Below are positions 1-5,267 of a stretch of 5,267 bases of DNA, in pieces. Numbering within the stretch: position 1 is the stretch's first letter; each line of letters opens with the position of its first letter. The stretch lies in contig JAUPKV010000550.1 in assembly GCA_030837265.1 (NCBI GenBank), positions 1-5,267 on the forward strand, read 5' to 3'. The position numbers and the translations under genes are program-made. The notes below the pieces were generated by a model. The model was not told the origin of the DNA. It saw only the letters and a list, made by a program, of their open reading frames with translations, and made no database searches. Source of the stretch: Methanobacteriota archaeon (GTDB lineage: Archaea; Halobacteriota; Methanosarcinia; Methanosarcinales; Methanosarcinaceae).

Positions 1-48
1 AATAAAAATAGTTTAGAATTGATTTCATTTCTGATTATGTATCTGGTA

Positions 49-600
49 TCATAAGTATTGTTTAAACGATTGAATCAGTTTAATATTTCCGGAAGCTTCA
101 TCGATTTTTTCTAATTTGTGTATAGTTATTCTGAATCTGTGATTTGGATTCGAAGGAGCACCCTTTAGAACAGTAAATCCTTTTTCTTTTTTGGTGACTG
201 TATAATAATCCATAGCATTTCGTGAATTGTCCATTATTGTAACTGCAGATACTCCTTCCGGTACATAGTTGTAAGCTAGTCTAAATTCATTGTCCAGGCT
301 TACATAATCTGGTTTTTCAGAAAATGGATATTGATCTTTTAGGTTTTTCCAGTAATCCAGGTCAGCTTGAGTGGTTACTCTAGTATCGTCTATATTTTTA
401 ATACTATAGACGATTGCTTCACACGAAACTTTTGAAAGTAGGAATTCTCCATAAAATTGGATTGAGTTAAATTCATTTATCAGCTTATCAAGTGTCACGG
501 CGTGCTCATCTAATTCATCTTCCCCAACTGCTATAGGTGTACATATTAGACTAAGAGTTAACAGAATTATAAATATTTTCCTGGCATTTCCGATCTTCAT
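49..600 (-). CDS. small secreted protein of unknown function
   Basis: I do not recognise a family. Read from the ATG at 600, the protein is 183 residues and starts with a classic export signal: a basic N-terminus (K, R, K within the first 8 residues), a hydrophobic run IFIILLTLSLI, then TPIAVG followed by the acidic EDELDE, so cleavage after AVG is plausible. The mature part (about 157 residues) is hydrophilic and rich in Tyr and charged residues, has a single Cys, and shows no transmembrane segment, so it is probably released or loosely attached outside the membrane. The sequence before the Cys inside the signal (SLIC) is a poor lipobox, so lipidation is unlikely. An in-frame ATG at 612 would add MVVG, but nothing like a ribosome binding site precedes it; the ATG at 600 has GGTGG just upstream and is preferred. 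The stop is TGA at 49-51. About 40 bases further, the minus strand reads TATTTTTATT (1-10), a possible archaeal T-rich terminator. The gene stands alone, divergent from the rest of the window. Confidence 0.72.
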   Translation of the reverse strand: MKIGNARKIFIILLTLSLICTPIAVGEDELDEHAVTLDKLINEFNSIQFYGEFLLSKVSCEAIVYSIKNIDDTRVTTQADLDYWKNLKDQYPFSEKPDYVSLDNEFRLAYNYVPEGVSAVTIMDNSRNAMDYYTVTKKEKGFTVLKGAPSNPNHRFRITIHKLEKIDEASGNIKLIQSFKQYL

Positions 601-688
601 TCCAACCACCATATCTGATTATTATCTGGTAATCTTAGTTGGAAAATAGACTATTCTTATTCTCCTAAACAGATTATTCATAGTCTCC

Positions 689-697
689 TTATATTAA
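689..697 (-). promoter_or_regulatory. possible TATA box of the secreted-protein gene
   Basis: The minus strand reads TTAATATAA here, in the range of archaeal TATA boxes. Transcription would begin about 26 bases downstream, near 667, leaving a leader of about 65 bases before the ATG at 600. In such AT-rich DNA a match of this quality is easily accidental. Confidence 0.3.
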
Positions 698-887
698 CAC
701 ATTTCCATTTTAATCTAGTTCATGCAGTCTTGAGTTTGAAGAACACAAAAGAAATTTGACAATTAAATAACTCAGTGAAGCTTGGAAATTAAAAAATGAG
801 GTGAGATTCTGGTGATAGTTGTTTACTTGTACAGAAACTGCTATCAATAATACTAAACAATATAAAAAGCTAAAATAAATGGAGTTT

Positions 888-929
888 TTTATCAAATACA
901 CTGCGTAATTTATCAAATACACTACGTAA
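888..929. repeat. 21-bp tandem duplication, two copies
   Basis: Two directly adjacent 21-bp units (888-908 and 909-929) both read TTTATCAAATACACT followed by GCGTAA or ACGTAA, differing at one base only (G or A). The second copy contains the palindrome TACGTA. There is no third copy in the window. It lies about 120 bases upstream of the DUF1786 start codon, so it could be a paired regulator site or a slippage duplication. Confidence 0.85.
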
Positions 930-1016
930 TAATTGAATATTTAAGCTCTTTTACTCCTTAAGCTCCATTAAATATTAATCCCTAACTTGTTGAATAGGTT
1001 TACAAATTATTAAAGT

Positions 1017-1028
1017 ATATTTTAATAT
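1017..1028 (+). promoter_or_regulatory. TATA box of the DUF1786 gene, implying a leaderless transcript
   Basis: The sequence TATATTTTAATAT spans this area, with an A-rich AAAG just upstream as a possible BRE. Archaeal transcription usually starts about 25-27 bases after the TATA centre, which places the start at roughly 1047-1051, on or next to the ATG at 1050. No Shine-Dalgarno sequence precedes that ATG. Together these suggest an mRNA with little or no leader. The out-of-frame ATG at 1040 would lie upstream of the RNA start. Confidence 0.5.
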
Positions 1029-1049
1029 CTTATCAGTTAATGCTCTTGT

Positions 1050-2162
1050 ATGCTAATACTGGCGGCTGATATAGGAACAGGTACACAGGATATCCTGCTA
1101 TATGATTCGGAAAAAGAGGTTGAGAACAGCCTGATTATGGTCATGCCAGCTCCTACCAGGATTATTGCGGAAAAGGTTCGAAAAGCGACAGGAGAAGGAA
1201 AAGCAATAGTGCTTACGGGGGACATAATGGGGGGAGGTCCGTCTGCATTTGCCATCAGAGACCATCTTGAAGCTGGTTTTCGGGTATATGCTACTGAGAA
1301 GGCTGCCCTGACTATTCATGACAGTATAGAAAAAGTGAAAGATTTTGGACTTCTACTCGTCTCCGAAGCGGAGGCAAAAAGACTGGTAAACGAGGAAAAT
1401 GCGCTGAATATTGTTATGCGAGATTTCGACCCGGAAGCAGTTTCTTCCGCGCTTTCTATTTTTGAGGTGCCTATGCCTGAAAACTATGCTGTGGCAGTAC
1501 AGGACCATGGGAATGCGCCAGAGATAAGTAACAGAATATACCGTTTTGAACTCTTTAAAGAGCTTATTGACAGAGGAGGAAAGCTTGAAAATTTCGTTTA
1601 CCGGCCTGAGGGGATTCCGGAGGCTTTTACCCGAATGAAAGCCCAGGCAATCTCTCTTCATGAGTCTTTCGGAAATCGTAAAATCCGGTCGGTTTTTATG
1701 GATACGGGTCCGGCTGCTGTTTTCGGAGCTCTTACCGATCCGGCAGCTGTGCAGCCTTCAATCGTAATAAATATTGGGAACGGACATACTCTGGGAGCAC
1801 TTGTGCTTGAAAACCGGATTACGGCTCTGTTTGAACACCACAGTTTCCTGATGAATCCGGAAAAACTCCAGGACTACATTATAAGGCTTGCCGATGGAAA
1901 ACTTGGTTTTGATGAGGTCTTTTCAGACGGAGGACACGGTGCATATGTAAAAGAAGCTTTGGGGTTTGAACAAGTTCGCTCTATAATGGTTACAGGCCCG
2001 AAGAGGGAGATGCTCGGAAAACTTCCGGATTCGGAAATCTTACCTGAAATCCTGAATAAACTGCACTTTGCCGCACCTTTCGGGAGCATGATGCTTTCCG
2101 GATGTTTTGGCCTTCTTGCAGGTTTTTCTGAAAAATATCCCGAATCATCAATAAACTTATAA
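1050..2162 (+). CDS. DUF1786 family protein, probable ASKHA-type nucleotide-binding fold
   Basis: The 370-residue protein matches the archaeal DUF1786 family as I remember it. The N-terminus, ILAADIGTGTQDILLYD (residues 3-19), looks like the first phosphate-binding loop of the actin/Hsp70/sugar-kinase (ASKHA) fold, with acidic residues D7 and D14. INIGNGHTLGALV (240-252) resembles the second phosphate loop. Other likely conserved patches are GDIMGGGP (57-64), DHG (152-154 region), FMDTGPAAVFG (216-226), GGHG (294-297) and TGP near 315. The substrate is unknown. Databases have labelled the family as putative pyruvate formate-lyase activating enzyme, but this protein has a single cysteine (C352) and no CX3CX2C motif, so it cannot bind a radical SAM cluster; that name should not be transferred. 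No signal peptide or membrane segment is seen, so it is probably cytoplasmic. It appears monocistronic, with its own TATA box and about 300 bases to rpl10e. The start at 1050 is supported by the family motif beginning at residue 3 and by promoter spacing. Family call is firm; function is unknown. Confidence 0.88.
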   Translation: MLILAADIGTGTQDILLYDSEKEVENSLIMVMPAPTRIIAEKVRKATGEGKAIVLTGDIMGGGPSAFAIRDHLEAGFRVYATEKAALTIHDSIEKVKDFGLLLVSEAEAKRLVNEENALNIVMRDFDPEAVSSALSIFEVPMPENYAVAVQDHGNAPEISNRIYRFELFKELIDRGGKLENFVYRPEGIPEAFTRMKAQAISLHESFGNRKIRSVFMDTGPAAVFGALTDPAAVQPSIVINIGNGHTLGALVLENRITALFEHHSFLMNPEKLQDYIIRLADGKLGFDEVFSDGGHGAYVKEALGFEQVRSIMVTGPKREMLGKLPDSEILPEILNKLHFAAPFGSMMLSGCFGLLAGFSEKYPESSINL

Positions 2163-2194
2163 ACTCCTGAGTAGTAGGGGGTAGGTCGCATAAG

Positions 2195-2217
2195 CCTGAA
2201 ATATATAATTTTTCAGG
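2195..2217 (+). terminator. AT-rich stem-loop after the DUF1786 gene
   Basis: CCTGAAA (2195-2201) and TTTCAGG (2211-2217) form a perfect 7-bp stem around a nine-base AT loop, starting 32 bases past the stop codon. A T5 run overlaps the right arm, but no T tract follows it, so it is not a bacterial-type terminator. It could mark a 3' end, stabilise the transcript, or be incidental. Confidence 0.35.
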
Positions 2218-2391
2218 AATCATAAATTTCAGTTTCGGAATCCTTTTCGGATGGACCGGAATATCCAGGTGCTTGCTAGAGTTTGCCAGGATTGCTTACA
2301 GATAAATGTAAATACAGGCAAGTATCTCTATATGCACATATCCCATACTGAATGATTTGCTAAACGGTTTTTTGCGAACTTGATGCAAACA

Positions 2392-2399
2392 CTTATATT
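2392..2399 (+). promoter_or_regulatory. TATA box of the rpl10e-aif2b transcript
   Basis: CTTATATT, preceded by GCAAACA as a possible BRE, sits 70 bases before the rpl10e ATG. The expected RNA start is near 2422, giving a leader of about 40 bases with AGGAG at 2447-2451. TTTGC (2371-2375) and GCAAA (2385-2389) form a small dyad just upstream. The nine-base string CTTATATTC recurs in the candidate promoter at 3785. Confidence 0.5.
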
Positions 2400-2416
2400 C
2401 AAAAAAAATCTCTTAG

Positions 2417-2983
<567 letters not shown>

Positions 2984-3044
2984 GACAATTGAATCGTAGT
3001 AATAGTAAACAAAAAGAAGCGGTAAAATAATCGATTAAATTGTC
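2984..3044 (+). promoter_or_regulatory. intercistronic stem-loop between rpl10e and aif2b
   Basis: GACAATTGAATCG (2984-2996) pairs with CGATTAAATTGTC (3032-3044) in 12 of 13 positions, with one G/A mismatch, around a 35-base A-rich loop. The left arm starts at the base immediately after the rpl10e stop codon. The right arm ends 13 bases before the aif2b ribosome binding site GGAGTGA (3058-3064), which stays outside the stem. There is no T tract, so it is more likely an RNA-processing, stability or translational element than a terminator. The inverted repeat is directly visible; any function is inference. Confidence 0.6.
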
Positions 3045-3068
3045 GTTAACATCATTTGGAGTGAAAAT

Positions 3069-3677
3069 ATGTACGATTACGAAGAGCTTTTGGACCGTGC
3101 AATGGCAAAAATGCCTGATATCGAGACTACGGACGCTCGATTCGTAATCCCTGAGCCCAGAATTTTTTCCGAAGGCAAGACCACAATTCTAGATAACTTC
3201 GGAAATATTGCAGATATCCTTAACCGGGACCCTGACCACTTGATGAAATATCTTACTCGTGAACTGGGGACTGCAGGGAAAATAGAAGGCACACGTGCAG
3301 TCTTCCAGGGAAGGTTTACGAGAACCCAGATTTCTGATAACATTCAGGCTTATGTGGACGAATATGTTATGTGTTCGGAATGCGAACGCCCGGATACCCA
3401 GCTTGTCAGAGTGGACAGGGTGCTTGTCCTGACATGTTCTGCTTGCGGAGCTCACAGACCTGTAAAAAAGAGAAAAGTATCCACTGTGGTTATCAGGGAT
3501 GCCATTGAAGAAGGTGGGATCTATGAACTCAGGATTGACGCTGTAGGATCCAAAGGTGACGGGATAGCAAAAATTGATAAATACACTGTCTTCGTGCCCG
3601 GAGCCTCAAAAGGCGACGTGGCCAAAGTAAAGATAAAGAAAATAAGCGGGAACCTTGCCTTCTCTGAGAAGGTCTGA
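3069..3677 (+). CDS. aif2b: translation initiation factor aIF2 subunit beta with C-terminal TRAM domain
   Basis: The 202-residue protein is the beta subunit of the heterotrimeric factor aIF2, which carries initiator Met-tRNA to the small ribosomal subunit. The N-terminal helix ([15 protein letters not shown], residues 2-16) is the part that docks on the gamma subunit in this family. The alpha-beta core covers about residues 20-98 and includes ILDNFGNI and the [12 protein letters not shown] stretch. A zinc ribbon follows with C102, C105, C123 and C126 (CSEC and CSAC), all present. Residues about 145-202 form a TRAM domain, an RNA-binding beta-barrel: [33 protein letters not shown], then [14 protein letters not shown]. 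Archaeal aIF2-beta without this tail is about 135-145 residues; the TRAM-extended form is what I expect in Methanosarcina relatives and may strengthen mRNA or rRNA contact. GGAGTGA at 3058-3064, four bases before the ATG, fixes the start. The gene probably shares a transcript with rpl10e. Identity is very confident; the role of TRAM here is inferred. Confidence 0.97.
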   Translation: MYDYEELLDRAMAKMPDIETTDARFVIPEPRIFSEGKTTILDNFGNIADILNRDPDHLMKYLTRELGTAGKIEGTRAVFQGRFTRTQISDNIQAYVDEYVMCSECERPDTQLVRVDRVLVLTCSACGAHRPVKKRKVSTVVIRDAIEEGGIYELRIDAVGSKGDGIAKIDKYTVFVPGASKGDVAKVKIKKISGNLAFSEKV

Positions 3678-3686
3678 GGTTTAAGC

Positions 3687-3724
3687 TTTTCATTTATTTA
3701 GCAGTCCAGGCCGACCACTTTTTT
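3687..3724 (+). terminator. T-rich termination region after aif2b
   Basis: Two T-rich stretches follow the aif2b stop: TTTTCATTTATTT (3687-3699) and a T6 run (3719-3724). Archaeal RNA polymerase often terminates at T-runs on the coding strand without a hairpin. They lie just before the promoter of the next gene, consistent with the end of the rpl10e-aif2b transcript. Confidence 0.45.
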
Positions 3725-3784
3725 ACTTCATTATTCAGTTTTCGTGCCCGGACAAATTTAATCCCTATTTTCAAAGCTAATAAT

Positions 3785-3792
3785 CTTATATT
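3785..3792 (+). promoter_or_regulatory. TATA box of the radical-SAM-like gene
   Basis: CTTATATT, extended to the same CTTATATTC seen before rpl10e, lies 84 bases before the ATG at 3869. The expected RNA start is near 3815, giving a leader of about 54 bases. That leader would hold a nine-codon frame (ATG at 3824, TAG at 3851-3853) ending 15 bases before the main start codon, and the ribosome binding site GAGGA at 3861-3865. Confidence 0.45.
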
Positions 3793-3868
3793 CGGGTATG
3801 ACTGTTTTTAAGATTTTAACATAATGTGCTATTTTAACCTACTAATCAGATAGAACCTGTGAGGAAAC

Positions 3869-5104
3869 ATGGTCTCTGAAAAAAAAGAAGCATTGAGCGG
3901 CATATCAAGGAGCTCTGCGTCAGAGGAAAAAGATATAGAAGTTCTCTCATTGCCCGGCCTATCCGTTAGCCTCAAGCATGCCGGGAATACCGGAGATAAA
4001 CTGGAGCTTGCAGCAAACGGAAATCTAAAAGCTGTCTGCAGTCCCATCCTGAAAAAGATTAACTCTCGCCTGCAGGAGGAAAAACCAGCCCTTGTGCAGG
4101 AAGACCGGGTTATTGCCTCTGCCTGGCTTCCTCCAATCCCAAGCCCGGTTTTCAAACGCCTTATTTTTGCAGAACTACAAATAGCCCTGGGAAAATTTAT
4201 TCCTGAAACAGTATCCATTGAACTTACCCGCCAGAGCGGCTCAAGATATCCACCCGGAACAGTCGCAGACGAACTGGATGCACGTACTGTTACGAGAATA
4301 ATAGATGAGGCTCTTGAACTTGGTACTTTCATTATCACATTCACTGAGAACGACCCTCTCCTGCGGGAAGGAATCTTCGAATTTATAGAATACGTAGACA
4401 AAAAAAGGGCCATAGTGAACTGTTCCACATGGGGCACCGAATTTTCAATAAAAACGGCGTGCCGTCTGAAAAGTGCAGGGCTTCATTCCCTTATGGTGGG
4501 AATCTATTCAACCAATCCTGAAAAACACGATGCAATCCGAAAGTCCGAGGGAGCATACGAAAGAGCGGTATCTGCCATAAAACTCGCACTTGAAGCCGGA
4601 CTCGTGGTTGTTCTGACAACGCATGCATCTCCTGCAAACATAAAAGAACTTCCTGCCCTCTATGCCCTTGCATCCGAACTTGGAGTCCATGAATTCTCAG
4701 TATGGGAAGCCATGCCAAAATACAGGACAGACCCTGTAATTACCGATGAGGACCGCAAATACATACTTGAGATGTACCACAGGATAAATTCAAATCCGAT
4801 CGGCCCTCGAATGTTTTCAAACACTTATTTTGAAGGGCAGATGCTGGGTGCTATGGCAGGCAGGCGCTGGATGCATGTAACCGCAGACGGAGATGCAAAA
4901 CCGAGTCCCTACCCTCCTTTCAGCTTCGGGAACGCAAAAAATGAGCCATTGAAAGAAATCTGGCAGAAAATGAGGAGTTATCCCTATTTCCAGAAGCAAA
5001 AAAGCTTGACTCCGATGCACGATCCTGAATTTCTGGAATTCATTGACAGGATTCCCATAGGTGAAAAATTGCCTTATCCTTTTGAGAAAGTATACCGGAG
5101 ATAG
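3869..5104 (+). CDS. radical SAM/SPASM-like protein lacking all cluster cysteines (probable pseudoenzyme)
   Basis: The 411-residue protein has the layout of an archaeal radical SAM protein with a SPASM-like tail, of the kind annotated near heme d1/AhbD-like enzymes, but appears unable to bind iron-sulfur clusters. Residues 1-115 form the family's N-terminal extension (AGNTGDKL, ASAWLPPIPSPVFKR). The barrel starts at SIELTRQ (116-122). Where CX3CX2C is expected stand Ser123, Tyr127 and Gly130 at exactly that spacing. The SAM-binding GGEP is E160-N-D-P163 after FIITFT, TNG is TWG (187-189), and the SID-type strand is GIY (211-213). Fold-level features remain: NPEKHDAIR (216-224), GAYERAV, the ELGVHEFSVWEAMP strand. 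In the tail, GDAKPSPYPPFSFGN has Ser346 where a cluster Cys is usual, and SLTPMHDPEF has Thr381. The only cysteines are C57, C185 and C198, none at a known ligand position. The frame is open, with GAGGA ahead of the ATG and its own TATA box. The stop is TAG. Active chemistry by the standard mechanism is very unlikely; a scaffold, binding or regulatory role is inferred. The family assignment rests on remembered consensus. Confidence 0.85.
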   Translation: MVSEKKEALSGISRSSASEEKDIEVLSLPGLSVSLKHAGNTGDKLELAANGNLKAVCSPILKKINSRLQEEKPALVQEDRVIASAWLPPIPSPVFKRLIFAELQIALGKFIPETVSIELTRQSGSRYPPGTVADELDARTVTRIIDEALELGTFIITFTENDPLLREGIFEFIEYVDKKRAIVNCSTWGTEFSIKTACRLKSAGLHSLMVGIYSTNPEKHDAIRKSEGAYERAVSAIKLALEAGLVVVLTTHASPANIKELPALYALASELGVHEFSVWEAMPKYRTDPVITDEDRKYILEMYHRINSNPIGPRMFSNTYFEGQMLGAMAGRRWMHVTADGDAKPSPYPPFSFGNAKNEPLKEIWQKMRSYPYFQKQKSLTPMHDPEFLEFIDRIPIGEKLPYPFEKVYRR

Positions 5105-5111
5105 TCGTATC

Positions 5112-5156
5112 CTCAATCTTCTCAAATAAGAATTCTACACATTGAGACTTTGAGAA
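5112..5156 (+). terminator. interleaved inverted repeats after the TAG stop
   Basis: TTCTCAAA (5119-5126) and TTTGAGAA (5149-5156) give a perfect 8-bp stem with a 22-base loop. CTCAAT (5112-5117) and ATTGAG (5141-5146) give a second, 6-bp pairing in interleaved order, so the two could form a pseudoknot or compete. A T-rich stretch follows at about 5170-5190. It may be the 3' end of the upstream transcript; the motif is built from repeated CTCAA and TTGAG, so part of the pairing may be low-complexity chance. Confidence 0.35.
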
Positions 5157-5174
5157 TTTGAAACTTGAGTTAAT

Positions 5175-5184
5175 TATTTATTTA
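5175..5184 (+). promoter_or_regulatory. possible TATA box of the metallophosphoesterase gene
   Basis: ATTTATTTAT is centred about 26 bases before the ATG at 5205, which would put the RNA start at or beside the start codon. No Shine-Dalgarno sequence lies upstream of that ATG. This again suggests a leaderless message, though the DNA is AT-rich enough for chance matches. Confidence 0.35.
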
Positions 5185-5204
5185 TCTATTATCAAATAAT
5201 TTAC

Positions 5205-5267
5205 ATGGAAAAGAATGGCGCATACTTTATAGTCTCTGATGTACATTTAGGTAGCGAGGAATGCAAT
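5205..5267 (+). CDS. metallophosphoesterase, N-terminal fragment cut by window end
   Basis: Twenty-one codons are visible, reading MEKNGAYFIVSDVHLGSEE and then C-N. A short hydrophobic strand (YFIV) followed by SDVHLG is the first metal-binding block of calcineurin-like phosphoesterases, in which the Asp and His bind the dinuclear metal centre. The remaining blocks (GD, GNHE, H, GHxH) lie beyond the window, so substrate and subfamily cannot be judged. The ATG at 5205 is the natural start, because the strand and motif begin a few residues after it, and there is no ribosome binding site. The gene follows the radical-SAM-like gene by 100 bases on the same strand, but with its own TATA-like element, so co-transcription is uncertain. 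Confidence 0.75.
   Translation, partial: MEKNGAYFIVSDVHLGSEECN

Larger units (their letters stand above)
613..1049. other. AT-rich divergent intergenic region without a convincing gene
   Basis: This stretch separates the minus-strand secreted-protein gene from the plus-strand DUF1786 gene. It holds the candidate promoters of both, a 21-bp tandem duplication (888-929), a T6 run at 885-890, and an isolated strong Shine-Dalgarno match GAGGTGA at 798-804. That match is followed seven bases later by a GTG opening only a 12-codon frame (812-850). A short direct repeat TTAAGCTC occurs at 941-948 and 958-965, which could be chance. No tRNA, rRNA or long conserved-looking coding frame is visible; the only 70-codon frame begins with GTG inside the tandem repeat and looks spurious. 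Confidence 0.7.

Noticed and set aside
622..681. 19-codon minus-strand frame after AAGGAG, upstream of the secreted-protein gene
   Set aside because: Its ATG lies upstream of the RNA start predicted from the TATA box at 689-697, and the Shine-Dalgarno spacing is only three bases. No conserved-looking peptide.
710..922. 70-codon minus-strand frame with hydrophobic residues
   Set aside because: It starts with GTG inside the tandem repeat, has no ribosome binding site, and its composition (I, Y, L, N, F) is what random AT-rich DNA gives.
1874..2191. 105-codon minus-strand frame over the end of the DUF1786 gene
   Set aside because: Overlaps a well-supported gene on the other strand; no motif or ribosome binding site; a compositional shadow.
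3824..3853. Nine-codon upstream frame in the leader of the radical-SAM-like gene
   Set aside because: No ribosome binding site, and such short frames are common by chance; noted only within the promoter entry.
3829..4437. 202-codon minus-strand open frame
   Set aside because: It is fully antisense to the radical-SAM-like gene and its leader, is rich in Ser and Arg as reverse-frame shadows are, and shows no family motif.
3869..5104. Reading the radical-SAM-like gene as a plain decaying pseudogene
   Set aside because: The frame is intact over 411 codons, N- and C-terminal family regions are present, and promoter and ribosome binding site are in place; the changes concentrate at cofactor positions instead of being scattered.

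Overview
The window reads as chromosomal DNA of a methanogenic archaeon, most likely Methanosarcina or a close relative. The main evidence is archaeal ribosomal protein L10e followed by an aIF2-beta that carries the C-terminal TRAM extension I associate with this group, together with a DUF1786 protein, archaeal TATA-type promoter signals and AT-rich spacers. Species cannot be told from the sequence.

Layout. A small secreted protein of unknown function lies on the minus strand at the left edge. It is followed by about 440 bases of AT-rich DNA with no convincing gene but with a near-perfect 21-bp tandem duplication. All remaining genes are on the plus strand: a DUF1786 protein whose promoter geometry implies a leaderless mRNA; rpl10e and aif2b, probably one translation operon, with a 13-bp inverted repeat between them that starts at the base after the rpl10e stop; a 411-residue protein of radical-SAM ancestry; and the first 21 codons of a metallophosphoesterase cut off by the window end, again probably leaderless.

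The standout is the 411-residue protein. It keeps the length and the flanking sequence of a radical SAM protein with a SPASM-like C-terminus, but every recognisable cluster or cofactor site is substituted. The CX3CX2C cysteines are Ser123, Tyr127 and Gly130 at exact spacing, GGEP is ENDP, and the two C-terminal cysteine positions are Ser346 and Thr381. The frame is fully open and preceded by a TATA box and a ribosome binding site. It therefore looks like a maintained radical SAM pseudoenzyme rather than a decaying gene. It also ends in TAG, which can encode pyrrolysine in this lineage, with pairing potential just downstream.

The translation pair (rpl10e, aif2b) is housekeeping. The DUF1786 protein, the pseudoenzyme and the phosphoesterase each seem to have their own promoter, so no shared pathway can be inferred from position alone. 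All family assignments come from reading the protein sequences; no searches were run.
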